A stretch of 64,000 nucleotides of DNA from Magicicada septendecula (lineage: Eukaryota; Arthropoda; Insecta; Hemiptera; Cicadidae). Location: NCBI GenBank assembly GCA_034769895.1, contig CM068369.1, positions 151,956,074 through 152,020,073 on the forward strand, given 5' to 3'. Numbering within the stretch: position 1 is the stretch's first letter; every line of letters begins with the position of its first letter. Below are positions 46,316 through 58,239 of the stretch, one piece after another. The notes below the pieces were generated by a model, which made no database searches, was not told where the DNA came from, and was given only the letters and a program-made list of their open reading frames with translations. The translations under genes were made by a program, and so were the position numbers.

Positions 46316-46331
46316 CCCCCCCCCCCCCCCC
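46316..46331. repeat. Poly(C) run, 16 bp
   Basis: Uninterrupted C run in otherwise AT-rich sequence. Its length is liable to sequencing error. Confidence 0.95.
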
Positions 46332-46834
46332 ATATAACCCTCTGCGTTCGTTTCCAGTACCAAGATTCAAAATCTGTTATTTGCTTCTTGTACCACTAGT
46401 AATAATGTACAAAGTTAAATCAGTAGAACATCGGAAATGAAAAGAGTAACAATAATAATGGTTATAAGAGGTTGTTAAATCTGAGTATTGTTTTCCGTTT
46501 GCCCGTGACATGTGCTACTAACACTTCACTAGTACGTAAAAGTGGCTTGATTCAGTAATGCGCATATCAGCATTTGGTAAACCGTTGAAAAACATATTGC
46601 GTCTTATATAGGTAGTACTTTTAAGGGCAAAGAAGCCGGACGAAGAATCCTGTTACAGAGCAATTCATCATCGAATCCAACAGTTAGGCCTAACTACTTC
46701 CATGCGTGTATTATACTATACCAAATTATGTTTAAAAGGAATAAATCCCAATTTTAGTACCAAGCCACGTGTTGTTCAATCAAATATATTGCAACTCACC
46801 GTCTGCGGCTTTTTGAAACAACGTCTTCACTATA

Positions 46835-46876
46835 AAGTTGACATGTTTCAGGACACTTGTCCCATCCTCAGAACTT
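46835..46876 (-). ncRNA. Strong hammerhead-ribozyme candidate, left arm
   Basis: Minus-strand twin of the motif at 47094-47135, identical in core and stems as far as I can read: AAGTT, CTGAGGA, extra T, GGGAC/GTCCT, GAAAC, AT, GTC, AACTT. Confidence 0.6.
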
Positions 46877-47093
46877 AAAATATTCGTGTATCATTTAACG
46901 TTGATACAGTTGTCAAATAATTAAAATATTAAAATCCAATATGAATGTTTAAAAACATAGAGTGCGCGGTCAGTCACCGTACGATGTACTGTACATCGTT
47001 AACCGTGGCGCTCGTTTTTAAACATTTATATTGGATTTTAATATTTTAATTATTTGACAACCGTATCAACGTTAAATGATACACGAATATTTT

Positions 47094-47135
47094 AAGTTCT
47101 GAGGATGGGACAAGTGTCCTGAAACATGTCAACTT
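47094..47135 (+). ncRNA. Strong hammerhead-ribozyme candidate, right arm
   Basis: Stem I AAGTT (47094-47098) pairs fully with AACTT (47131-47135). Core CTGAGGA (47099-47105), one extra T (47106), stem II GGGAC (47107-47111) with GTCCT (47116-47120) around AAGT, GAAAC (47121-47125), loop AT, and GTC (47128-47130) as cleavage triplet. The two-base-pair stem III is the minimal type I form reported in Penelope-like elements. Cleavage would fall after 47130. The best preserved of the motifs here. Confidence 0.62.
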
Positions 47136-47199
47136 TATAGTGAAGACGTTGTTTCAAAAAGCCGCAGACGGTGAGTTGCAATATATTTGATATACCAAA

Positions 47200-49365
47200 T
47201 TAAAATATTTAAATGATGGAGATACCTAATTCTTCCACGGTAATAAATAAGATACTAATATTACGTTTGTTCGAGGGGTAATTTATGAGACTTTGCGTAG
47301 TTACAATGAAGAAACTGAATTGTAGGAAGGTCTGAAGGAGAGTTTTGTGGCCACGTTCCATGGCTATGGTTTGAATTCAAGGTTCTGTAGAGGGGGGTTA
47401 AGAATGGTTATTAGAAGGCAAAAAGCGTGATTGGGCTGTGTTAGGAAAAGGCTGTATTAATAATATCGAAAACTGTGGATACCGTACATAGACAAGAACA
47501 GGCATTCATTCAACCAGTAGTAGTGAGCGATTACTCAGATTATCATGAAAAATTACTAATAGAACGTGACATCCCCCCCAAATTAAAAAGTATGAAGTCT
47601 TCAGAATCTACGCAGAATAGTCATATACAATTCAGCATATAGTAATTCATAACATACTTTATGCAAATAATGAAAGCTCTGATTACTTCGAAAAGCATTC
47701 GTATTATAACAGCATTCTATTTTGTGTATGTGATTCAACTAACAACTTAACTGCAGATACTTACATTTGTATCATAGAGTTTTGAATGTATAGAAGTGTC
47801 CTCAAAAATTTCCTAGCGTCAGTTCATTGTTTGTTTCTAAATGCGCCCAGCTTACTCAGACAGTGGACAGTAAATCAGATACAAGTGGTTGTGTTAAAAT
47901 ATACAGGCCTACAGTTATCTAGTTGCATGCACTGTGGTTTCGTTTATTCCATTTTAAGGCTAACGGGCTTCAAATATTAGAATAGAAGATGTTTACACTT
48001 AATTCTTATCTCTTCCTTTATAGGCGCTACTATTACACGATTTCTACCCGCTGCTGTTACGATTTCGTGTCCTTTGGTCATACGTTTCATGGATCATACA
48101 TTTAAAAAACTCGCAAAACGGTTACCCCGTAAAATAGCCTGCAACATTAAATTATATTTCTTCTTTGATGAGTAGTTACAAAAACTTTGAATGGCACGAT
48201 GTCCTTGCGCGCGTGTGTGTAAAGCTTTCAACGAATCCAACGATTTCACAGAACCGATGCAGCTGGTAGTTCACAATTCAGCGGAAACAGCATTAAGTTG
48301 TATGTTTTGTTTTGTATCCGTAGTTCCGTGATACTATTCGTCCTGTTACGGTATGCACTCTGAACGCAGACATTGATGGATGGAGAGCATACCGCTTCGT
48401 TATACTTGTAGTTTGTGCAATATATGATATAGCGAGAAATAACTACTGTACTTAAACGGAAAGCGAGCATTTCGTGTATGCAGTCTTAACACGGTTGTGA
48501 TTTTATGTACACATATCTGGGCGTTCATGTTACTTTTGGTACGATACGATAATGACCGTAACATTAATCGGACTAATACGAAATACTACGATTGTGTATC
48601 AGAAAATTAAACATGATCGATTTATCAACTTTGTAAATGACCTTTTGAAAATAACACAAAGTACGCCTATGTCGTTATAGCAAATTAGTCATTACATTTC
48701 TTCTGTTGATTCAAGGTTGACAAATTTTCTTAATTCCCAGCGTCTGTAAAGGGTACCCAACTTCTGATGGGAGCGCAAAGCAATTACGAGGCTCTCGTAT
48801 TTACTTAAGCGTGTTTATCTTGAGTAAATCAGACAAGATCTTTTTACTGTTATTAATAAATGAACGGAAATCGTGTACAGCAGTTTGGTTGCTGTTGATG
48901 TCTCTGCAGTTTTAAAGCATCAGGTATCGTCATTCATAAGTCTAAAGTAACATTCAGCGGTATTACGGACGTTTGAGTTTGTTGAAGGCAGAAGGATTGT
49001 CCACATGCTTAAGACTTTGAGCAGGGGTTGTCTCTCCAATGCCAGCCAGAGAGATTACAACTGTTACAAACAATTTTTCTATTTTCTCTTATAGTGTTCT
49101 AAGGAACGTTGGTAATAGATTTTTGTGCGATCATGTTTCTCTTCCCTATTGTTTGCTGAACCTCTTCCCTGAATTTTGCAATTATTTGCAAAAGTAGGTA
49201 TTTATTAGTTTTCGTGAAAGGCCCGAGAGCTTCAACTGTCTCGTTATAATAGGGTTCGCTATAGTCAGTGTTGTACTCATTCATTTTGCCGTTAACGTAG
49301 CCGTAATAATTAATGTACTATGCAAACAGTCCTTGTTGCCGTGTATACAGTTATAGATATACATT
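47200..49365. other. Noncoding interval
   Basis: No recognised coding segment, transposon end or tandem repeat. Confidence 0.5.
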
Positions 49366-49422
49366 TAAATGAACTTATTATCTTGTAATAATGTAGTAAT
49401 CATGTGTTCCTCTTCCGTGCAG

Positions 49423-49796
49423 ACTGCGGTTGGAAGCGTTAGGAAAGATTGCCTGGGTCATCTCAAGTTTAGCTACAAAACGCTCGTTGAAATTTATTGT
49501 AACGTAATTCGTAGCACAGATATTAAGGGTGCCTTTGGGATTATACCGTATTTAAGAGATAACGTTGTGAGAGTTGGTAAAGGGGAAATGAAGTTATGGA
49601 CGGTTGAAATGTTACGACATTCGATTAAGCAGGTGACGATGGCCAAAGAAGTCCACAGGTGCGGAAAAGAGGAATCCTTTGTGTCGAATGCGGAAACGAA
49701 AGAAGAACAGGGCGATGAAGTACCAACTTGTGTGACGACACAAGCGGTGATTAAAAAAGCTAACAACTGTGTGAACACGCGTCCAGTTCTCGTATA
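49423..49796 (+). CDS. Candidate internal exon, unknown protein
   Basis: A 374-bp stretch is open in one frame and bounded by good splice signals: TGTTCCTCTTCCGTGCAG ends at 49422 (pyrimidine-rich acceptor), and GTAAGT starts at 49797 as a donor. The frame is also open upstream to an ATG at 49369, and the first in-frame stop (TAG, 49795-49797) overlaps the donor, so splicing would remove it. The translation, beginning TAVGSVRKDCLGHLKFSYKT, is mixed in composition without low-complexity runs, and ends in a Lys/Glu/Thr-rich part. I do not recognise a domain. It could be an exon of a large-intron gene, a decayed transposon ORF, or chance. It is the best host-gene candidate in the window, at modest confidence. 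Confidence 0.3.
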
Positions 49797-50020
49797 GTAA
49801 GTTAGCTGTAAAATAATGTTTTAAGGTCCTATTTCAGAATTGAATATTAAAATGCCCATTATTTTTAATTTTACAAAAAATATTTTTAAAATATACTTTT
49901 CTACTAGTTGTACTTTTTGTGGTACTTTTTGTTTCGACTATTTGTGGTACTTTTCCCCTTTTTACCATTTTCCCATATTTTAGCATTGCCTTTTTGTCAC
50001 TATTATGTGAGTCGTATCAA

Positions 50021-50172
50021 AATAAGCTTCGAGGCGACTGCGGTATTGCCATATCGCTTCACTCCCCGCCCTCCTCGCCTTTGCCTACGCATAACCAAGT
50101 GTAACGTGCGACAACGCTGTTGGGCGAGAGGCGGGGAAGAGCTGTTACTATTGCGTCACCTCGAAGCTTATT
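50021..50172. repeat. Imperfect foldback, about 150 bp
   Basis: AATAAGCTTCGAGG at 50021 is exactly inverted at 50159-50172. Pairing continues with gaps through CCCCGCC-type sequence toward a centre near 50095. It is GC-richer than its surroundings. It may be a small foldback MITE; no clear target duplication. Confidence 0.6.
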
Positions 50173-50179
50173 ATGCTAA

Positions 50180-50930
50180 GTCCCGTACTTTAGTGTCTTT
50201 TTAGCATTTGTCTTAAGCCTGTAGATTCACTCTGTTCGTATCAGACTTTGAAGGCCATCGACATCTCGCAGATTATTTGTGACTTGTCTGTTAATTCTCC
50301 ACTTTAATTATCTAGTGGAGCTTTAATATTAAATAGATTTTAAATGGCACTGACTCTGTACACAAACTAAATTACAGCGGAGACAAGATGAGTCCGAATA
50401 TTTACCTCACCGACCATCCTTTATTCTCGTTTCGGATCTTTCTTCCAGCATAGGTAAACATCAAGGTGCACCAAATGTTGATGATGTAGGTTTAATTGTT
50501 GCAGAACAGACGTAATTTGTCGTGGCCACGTTACTCAAATGCTTCTGTTTACTAAATGAAGCCAATAAATATTTACATCTCTTTAAAATAAGCAACGTGG
50601 TTCATCGATGCGCGGAACAACATTTCACAGTCTACCCATCATTTAGCTTTATCAAATAAAAGGAATGTTTCGGTTACTAAAATCTACAACCGTTATCAGA
50701 CTAAAAATCATAAGTTACATGAAGTACTACACTGTCAGCTAGTATTACTCTATTACAGTGCGATAATCACATTAAGTCTGTCACAACTGCGGTAGTCATA
50801 CATTTACGTTTATATGAAAATTAAAATGTCATACGTGGAAAAAAATAGTATAGGCCTATATCGTGAAACAAGAAACAACAAAGAGACAGTGCGAAAGAAA
50901 CAAAACAAAACAACAGTAAGATACCGTAGT
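50180..50930. other. Noncoding interval
   Basis: Nothing recognised. Confidence 0.5.
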
Positions 50931-50935
50931 CGAAG

Positions 50936-51620
50936 GAGTGAATCGAATTTCAGTTTTAACTCGACCGTTTGTTATTTGTCTTGTCTGTTTGGGATATGTC
51001 TGACGATAACTGATTTTTGTTAAACTTGGAATACATGTCCAAATCTTTAAACTACAGACCCCTATTGGTTTTGAGATTGACCCCCCCCCACAAATAGGGT
51101 AGCAGAGGACAAAAATTAGAGGGGACAAAATTTTGAAAAAAATTACAAAAATCCGTGTGGGGTATCAGATTAAAGAGAATGATAACCACATATGAATACG
51201 ATGTTCAGTTTTTGGAAATTAAAACATTTTGGGGCATCAGGGCCTGAAAAGTGTTTCGAGAAATTTTGAAAAAATTGCAAAAATCCAAGTGGGATATTAT
51301 ATTTAAAACAATTTTAACCACGGTTTGAATGTAGTGTTTAGATAAATAATTACCTTATTTTATCCACTAACTATGTATGTAGTGTTTAGGTTCGGCAATC
51401 TAAATCTTTTAGGACACCAGAGCCCAATAATAGAATAAAATTTTAAAAAATTGTAAAAATACATGCTGGGTAGCAGACTAAAGAGAATTACGTTAACCCA
51501 AATCCGAATGGTAGTGTTTGCTTTGAAAGTTTGTGCCCAAAAATGAGTCAGAATTTTGAAAAAAAAAATTGTAAAAGTTTGACCGAGTTCTGCAACTCGG
51601 GGAGCTTACTAGTTTAATCA
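50936..51620 (+). repeat. Dispersed repeat C, copy 1, with degenerate internal units
   Basis: It starts in GAGTGAATCGAATTTCAG and TTTTAACTCGACCGTTTG, then TCTGTTTGGGATATGTCT, and continues with four degenerate units built on AATTTTGAAAAAAATTACAA and GTGGGGTATCAGATTAAAGA (about 51130, 51264, 51441, 51551). It is collinear with 58255-58910. No protein match. Unit spacing is irregular (110-177 bp). Confidence 0.75.
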
Positions 51621-51629
51621 GCAGCGGAT

Positions 51630-52080
51630 ACTCCGGCGCACTAAAAGTAGCCTATAGATCACGCAAAGTAGTGTATAATAAATCCGAAATGTCTTCCAGA
51701 GGTGCAGGTGAAAACCTGTTCAGGAAGTAAACTCATTGACAATGGAACACAAAGTGACGATTATAATTTTCATGTAAATGTAACACACCAGTTGCATCTG
51801 TTCAGCACTTGCGATTATCGACTGTGATTATCCCACTACGATATACAGTACTACCTTGTGGTGTATGTACTTTTAGACATAACTTAGATGAGTCTGAATA
51901 CGGTTGCAGATTTCAGCAACCAAGATGTTGCTTTGGTTCTATAAAGACCAAATGGATCTTGGATGGATGCATTCCGAAACATTGTTCCACGCATTTACAT
52001 CTGTGGTACCATCCCGATATCACTGAGTTAAAACGGTTATATTTAACAGTGCTTCTCTAGTTGCGAATTCGTAGATTCTT
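51630..52080. other. Noncoding interval
   Basis: An 83-codon open frame at 51809-52060 has no family resemblance and I do not call it a gene. Confidence 0.4.
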
Positions 52081-52139
52081 TGTCACTAATAATTTTATCG
52101 CTTTTGAGTCAACAATAATCCCCAATATTTCAATAAAAA

Positions 52140-53230
52140 TTTTTACAGCGTACATAGAGAACTTACAATAATAGCATTTTTCAACGAAGTCCCGTGCTTT
52201 TCAACGCACTTGTTCTGTCTATGCGCAAACTTCTCCGTATTCTCAGAAAAAAATGTTTTCGGCTGAGCAAAGAGCCGCCGCTTTTTCAGTTTTTCTCTGG
52301 GGTGAATCAACGTTCCCTTTAGTGCCATTTTGAGTGGTCCAAGCAAGTGATAGTCTGAAGAGGCGAGACGTGTTGGCAGCAGTGTGTGGACGGGCATTAC
52401 TGTGCAACAGCACAGCTCTTTCGGCAGTAGTCCTCGACGGTTATTCCGAATTGCAGGCTTTAGTCTGTCAATAAACACCTCACTGTAGCGAGTTGTTTCT
52501 TGCTTGAGCCCGCTCCTGATAATGTTCCGGTAGTAGGCCCTGTGAGGCCCAGAAAACTGTTAATATTAGTTTTCCTACTGACGGTTGGCTTTTCAATTTT
52601 TTGTTGCTGTTTCCATACATACTCTCCTGTTTGTTTTCAGCTTCGTAACGATAGATTCATGTTTTGTCACCAATGTTGAGTCTATCTTAGAAGCCTTCAC
52701 CTTCTTTATCACAACGATTTAAATTTTGACGGCCAAGGGCTTTTGTTATGCAGCATGTTGAGTTGGTTTGGGATCCGTCTTCAACAAACTGTATAAAAGC
52801 CAGGTCTATCGTGGATGATTTCACAGGCAGAACCATTGCTAATTTGCAGACGATTTGCTACATCAGTAATAGTCACTCGTCTATTTGACAGAACTCCTTA
52901 TGCACTCAGTCTTTTCACAATTGTGACCCTGGACGAGGGCGCGGCTCCTTCTTTATCCGTAACTCTAGTGTGACAGTTTTTGAATTTTTTAATCCACTCG
53001 TAGAAACTCCACTGCGGTGAAACGTTGTTCACCTGTCGTGCTGAAAATCTTCGATGGATTTCGGCCCCTGATACAACTGAAGAACGTTGTTCTTGTTTGC
53101 GTAGCGGTCGTGTTTAACGGTACGGCAGCAACAGTGGAACTGACCGACTTGAAGACTATGCAGTAATGTTATTGAGCATCTGTACACGAAACCGACAGTG
53201 TGACCAACAGAAGAAAAATACAACTGCATT
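52140..53230 (-). pseudogene. Mariner transposase, nearly full length but dead
   Basis: Minus strand, N to C: SFYEWIKKFKNCHTRVTDKE (about 53000-52945) and NRRVTITDVANRLQISNGSA (about 52895-52835), the HTH half; EIIHDRPGF; SQPSVGKLILTVFWASQGLL (about 52590-52530) and PEHYQER; DRLKPAIRNNRRGLLPKE (about 52470-52415); LLHSNARPHTAA (about 52410-52375), where the family has LLHDNARPHTA and the catalytic Asp is now Ser; SSDYHLLGPLKMALKG (about 52360-52315), with the last catalytic Asp kept; and SQPKTFF-type end with NKCVEKHGTS. Several frameshifts and stops. Terminal inverted repeats were not found. Distinct from the 12.4 and 37.6 kb mariners. Confidence 0.9.
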
Positions 53231-53239
53231 GGGGATAAT

Positions 53240-54040
53240 TATTTACTCAACGTCTTATGTTCTAACAATCCATTTGATAGATTGTGTTCAAACACGATTT
53301 TAACACGTGACTTTTGGGACAAATAGTGGGGAATTCATCGCACTTTTTAGAGTATGCTACTTCAGTAATAACGTGAAAAAACGGACTTTTCAACAAATGA
53401 CAGGCTCATATACACCTTCGCCTATATAGATATGGTGTTGTGCACGAAGTCTAGGGGCTGTGGCATGAAAATATGGTTTACGATTCAAAGCTACAGTCTA
53501 ACTATAAATAGCGAAAATAAAATAAGAAACGTCAAGAAAACGTTAAGAATGTATTGACTAAGGATTCTTTTATACAATCTCATCAATGTGTATTTTTTAA
53601 TTAAAATCATACGCGCGGCACGTTCGATCAATTATTATACAGGTTTGAGCGAGAGCCGGCTTTATAGGTCTAGAGTTTTCTGCACAAGCTCATTACTTGC
53701 GTTCACAGTGTAGACTGAATTATTTAGAGGAGACGGTGAGCAATAAGTTTTAGGAAAACAGAAAATAGATTTACGTCAAACTAGGTTAAGGAGTTTATCC
53801 GCGTATTTGAGTAAGCATCTAATAACATTTATTACTACATATCACTTGTGATGATTACAGCTTCGTCGGAAACGCTCACAGGTGTTTGTAGAAGATTATG
53901 TAACTTACGTACACGGCCCGTGCAATTCAATTTTCAAGACTTTGTTTAACTTACCATTGATAGAACGATGATAATAGAATACATTTGAGAACCGCATGTA
54001 AAAATCAAAGCGTCTATAATTTCTCGTAAAATTGTATGAT
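53240..54040. other. Noncoding interval
   Basis: Nothing recognised between the mariner and the solo LTR. Confidence 0.5.
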
Positions 54041-54045
54041 AATAT

Positions 54046-54494
54046 TGTTACGACGGTCTCACTGATCGTCGTATGGTACAGTGGAAAACAAAATACAAGA
54101 CACCAATGAAGTCACTAAAACCAGCTTTAAGTAACAATTAACAGTTTGTAATCAAAAAGTTATTCAACAAGATTATATTCGTACAATAATTCAAATTAGA
54201 TTTGTCCACACGCAATAATAATGTCAACTAATAGAGTCCCGCACAAAATTCGCTTTTCACTAATAGCCACTTGTAACGCACTGAGTAATCGCCCGAAGTG
54301 AACTGAAAACCAAGCGGGAGTCGTGGGCTATGTATAGTCTGCAGGGTTCCATAATATGCGTCCTTAACAAGCACTCGAAAATTCTAGAGGATACTTAAAC
54401 GCGGCCTTGGCAGAAACGCACGCCGGCTAGGCTAGTTGAGAAGCTCGTAGAACGACACCATCGAACGTACGAGAATGTTCCGTATTACGTAACA
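54046..54494 (+). mobile_element. Solo LTR (copy 2) with 4-bp target duplication
   Basis: TGTTACGACGGTC...TTACGTAACA, flanked by ATAT (54042-54045 and 54495-54498). The first 170 bp are clearly the same as the LTR at 39487; the 3' half is more diverged or of another subfamily. 449 bp against 471 bp. No internal region is present. Confidence 0.88.
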
Positions 54495-54499
54495 ATATA

Positions 54500-54975
54500 C
54501 TGTACATTCGTTAGAAGTGCTGTTGGAAAGTCACTGCTAGCAACAGAGGTAATAAAACTTTCCGTTATTTTTGCTTTTCTACCGCGTTTGAAACACGTCG
54601 CTATCATGTGGGTCAGCGTTACAGTTTCCAGTCTGAGTGAATTTCTTTGAAAGCATGTGATGTTTTGTTTTTAAATCTACAAATTTGATTATTATTTCCA
54701 TTGTCTGTAATAAAATGCTCATGCATTTTATGTGACGAATACTAGTATTACTATGACGTGATTATTATTTTCGTTTGATCCTTTGAGTTCCTGACAAAAT
54801 CGTGTGTATGTTCAAGTTTCTTATGTGGCAAGAAAGTCGCTCAAACAGCTGGGCAGGTATTAACGTATAAAGACAACGTATGAAAGCTCCACTTTGATAC
54901 ACTTTGTACATGAAAGTTATACGTAGGAAAGCATAGCCGTAATAATCGCATAGTCATTGATGTCAAACGGCTTGC
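54500..54975. other. Noncoding interval
   Basis: Nothing recognised. Confidence 0.5.
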
Positions 54976-54982
54976 CTTGTTC

Positions 54983-55130
54983 ACTAAATAATTGATGAAG
55001 TTCGGTGAGGAGGACGGAACCGCAGCCAGGACAAAGTTTCCTGAGCTATTGCTGTTCTCAACTTTGTTTACATTTCCAGCTTCTCGATGGAACTGTTCCG
55101 CACAGTTCTAATGATGCTGTTTACTGCTGG
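54983..55130. repeat. Diverged dispersed repeat, relative at 33.09-33.23 kb
   Basis: Collinear with the 33085 copy over about 130 bp (AATAATTGATGAAGTT, ACGGAACCGCAGCCAGGA). The open frame over it is short and unassigned. Confidence 0.35.
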
Positions 55131-55451
55131 TACCCTTTCAACATTCACTCCCGGTGTAACTTGTTATTAAATGCCCGCGATCCTTAATAAAGCGGTGTTT
55201 AAATGTTATCACTCAGTTTAAATGAGAAAACTTCATTTATAAATCCAGTCTTTAAACAATTGTTTGATAATGTTTGCAGCTACCATGCAAATCCACTATA
55301 CAATTTGGCTCAGAGTTTTAATTACTTAATTCTAGTAAGCTCCCTGAACTGCAGAACACGCTCACAATTTTGAACGAAATATATTCATTCATAGATAATT
55401 TTTCAATTAGAAGTAAAAATGACAGAAACCGTAAGTAGGCCTACTCTGCTA

Positions 55452-55561
<110 letters not shown>

Positions 55562-55564
55562 ATA

Positions 55565-56285
55565 ACAAACATAGCTATGATTTGTGCAAACATAGGTTAC
55601 GAACGTTTTGAAGGCGGTCCTAATTTTGCAAGGAGTGTAGAGAGACCCCCTCAGATTATTGAAGACACCGAGTTATTATTTAAATAAAATTCCTTATAAC
55701 TTAATGCCCCACGTGGACTTCTATAGTCTTCTTAATATTTTGACTTCCAGTTTTGGCCCATGGATCCATAGAGTTAAAAACTCTCAGAGTAAACACAACA
55801 CTCAGATTTGAATTAAAATTCCACGTTATCGTGACAGCCCGTATAGACGGACAGGCAAATGCCAAATGGTCGAATTAAAACTGAGAACTGGCTCCACTCG
55901 TTCAATAAATATATGTATTTAATGGGAAATCCATTAATCCGAGAACAGAGTATTTTTCCCAATTATATACTAAGTAAAATCGCCAATTATATTTTGTTCC
56001 CCGAGCCTTCAATTTCTCGGTTTTAGAGAATAGGGCTTTAGAGAACTTCAGTTTCCTGGTTAGAATGAGGGTTAAATCTCTTCTATTGAAAAGTACTGCC
56101 AAGCTGCAACATTACTTTATCGAAAGATGATTAGATAACCATCAGAAAATATCTAAATGACATGAACAAGTTTATTCTAATTACCGACTTAATAGTAGAA
56201 TATTAATTTCTTCTTATTTATTCTCCCACTTTTGCGTTCAAGGGTCGCTGTTCTTTAGCCATTTTCTAACCTCCGTACTATCTTG
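55565..56285. other. Noncoding interval
   Basis: Nothing recognised. Confidence 0.5.
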
Positions 56286-56289
56286 TGTA

Positions 56290-56745
56290 GTAGTTTTCCC
56301 CTTCTCAGTGTACCCCACCCTTTACAGCATACTACTTGGTCTTCCTGTGCCTCTTGCCCGTCTTCCGTGCGTGTGCTTCCACGATAAGTTTTGGTTTCTT
56401 TTCAGTATTCAAACTTTTCGCCCAAACCACAGCATTGCTGTTTTCTCCGCCATCTCTGTTCCTGACTTCTGCTGGAACTGTTTCCTGATAGTCGTATCCC
56501 TGATTCTGTTACTTCTTGTTCTTCCAGCTGCCTACATCAGAAATATTATTCATTTGTCTGCTCCTCCATACAATAACAGCGCGTATAGTAAAACTGTCAT
56601 GTAAACCATTATTCTTGTTTCCTCTGTGATTTCTTTCTTGCCCATTATAATACTGAAGACTTTGATGATGAATTTGATTTGCCTTCTACATGATGGTTGC
56701 ATTCTGTTTAGGAGGTCAGAACACGTGCCCACAACTCTGGCCGGT
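56290..56745 (-). pseudogene. Non-LTR retrotransposon C-terminal tail (family D)
   Basis: Minus strand: EITEETRIMVYMTVLLYALL and LYGG (about 56640-56560), equivalent to I...TK..VYKT.L.YGSETW; then GRTRSNRIRDTTIRKQFQQK, AEKTAMLWFGR (equivalent to L.WFGHV) and HGRRARGTGRPSS (equivalent to G.RGRGRPR). It corresponds to the last RT motif and basic tail of a LINE family different from A and B. Stops at 56553 and 56537 and several substitutions of conserved residues show it is dead. Confidence 0.75.
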
Positions 56746-56779
56746 CCACTGTGTTTCTTCGACTTATTAGATTAGAATA

Positions 56780-57850
56780 GGCATGTGCTTGTGTGTAGTG
56801 ATGTGTGGTTAATTTTAGGAATTAAAGAATCTTCTATACCAGTGTAAGTAGTAGGCCGAGTAATGGAAAACACGTAGTTAGAAAAAATAACAGCTAGCTT
56901 TTGTATTGTTCTATAAGAGGCTGTCAGCTGTTTCTACATTAGCGTTCCTCGTGTTCCATTGCGCTGGACCAACACTGGCTCGCTCTTTTTCTACGCTGCC
57001 AGCATCAGCTGCTTGAAGAACATGAGTATCAGGCCGTATGCTGGATATTCTGTTAAGTCTAAAATAGGTATTTGTTTGTATTAACTTTTTACGTAGGCTA
57101 TTTAGTTCACGATTAACTGGGCGTTTCAGTTTTATTTTCTGAATATAAATGAGATGTTAAAGGCGCGTGTATATAATTATTATTTTTTGTAGCCGCGCAA
57201 AGATAAATTATGAATTTCTCCCCTTCGCAAAGAACAGAATTGCCTTTTTTGGTTGTGTAGCAATAAATGTAAAAAAGGAATTATTTTTCAATAAACAGAA
57301 AAGCTACAAATGACCGTTTGAATGTCGGCCAAATGCATATATCTTGTACTGTATAAAACATCCCTCCTTTGAGAGCCAGCCAACTCTGCTGGCTTTTTTC
57401 ACCCCTTTTATATATAAAAGAATATTACATTGTTTTTTTACGCTGTACTGTGAATATCCAATAATTTAACGATTTTGTTATTGTAATTCTCACATAAAAT
57501 TTATACACACCATTATATAACCTCTGCGTCTCAGAATTTTGTAATTATTGTGTTTTGCGGAGATCATGAATTATGTCGTAGTTTTGTTCTTAAATATTAA
57601 CGGCTAAAATCGATTTCTTCTCTAAAGGTATATCGTTATTGTATGCGTCCCTGATTATTAAATAGTTGTGAAGAGCTACAAAAAAGTAATAATAGCTTAT
57701 TGATACTAAATTCTAGCATACATATTTATTATACTGTGATAATGATAATGATGATGGCAATAGTAATAATAGTGGTAATAATAATAGTAATAATTTTATC
57801 CAATAGATGTAATACCATCTCGATAGAATGTGTAAATTTTTATGGCTCTT
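56780..57850. other. Noncoding interval
   Basis: Contains imperfect AAT/ATG trinucleotide runs at 57738-57795. No coding segment was recognised. Confidence 0.5.
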
Positions 57851-57859
57851 GTTTATTAT

Positions 57860-58215
57860 TGCTTTAGTTATCGCTTAAATAAGCGGGGTGTCTTATTTAA
57901 TTATGCTACGTTAATAATATAAGTTTGTTAGCCTATGTATTAGATGTGACGAGACAAAAACTATAGAAACTATATTTTAAAAAATCGATTGCGTCAAAAA
58001 AATTGTAGGAGGGACTCAGTTGAATTTGAGTTTTAAATCAGAAAATATGCGGGCAGCTAACAGAAGTGGAAGTTAAGGCAGATTCTGCGAAACCCATCTG
58101 CACGTTGCTGTGGGTAGTGTTTTAAACAGAAAACCTGGGCGCCTTGTGTACCTTCAAAGAGTACTGGCAAAAGAGTAATGCTGCAGAAATGACTACGAGT
58201 TCGGTAAAGCTTTCT
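57860..58215 (+). repeat. Dispersed repeat E, copy 1
   Basis: ATCGCTTAAATAAGCGGGG near 57873 recurs near 60053. Further downstream, CTGCGAAACCCATCTG, TTAAACAGAAAACCTGGGCG and TTCAAAGAGTACTG parallel 60430-60540. The two copies are collinear with large indels. Noncoding; family unknown. Repeat C copy 2 follows at once, so C and E may be parts of one element. Confidence 0.7.
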
Positions 58216-58239
58216 GCGCTTTAAAAAAAAAATAATTCA

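Larger units (their letters stand above)
46779..47191. mobile_element. Palindrome of two Penelope-type 3' ends
   Basis: Arms 46779-46956 and 47014-47191 (178 bp each) are inverted copies with very few differences. The 57-bp centre contains a smaller exact palindrome, ACGATGTAC T GTACATCGT (46981-46999). Each arm carries an outward-facing hammerhead-like motif 56-57 bp from the outer end. No coding sequence is visible in the arms, so the link to Penelope-like elements rests on the motif and on likeness to the 9.5 kb palindrome. Confidence 0.75.

Noticed and set aside
51809-52060. 83-codon plus-strand frame with several Cys residues
   Set aside because: No domain, no splice signals at its edges and no relative in the window.
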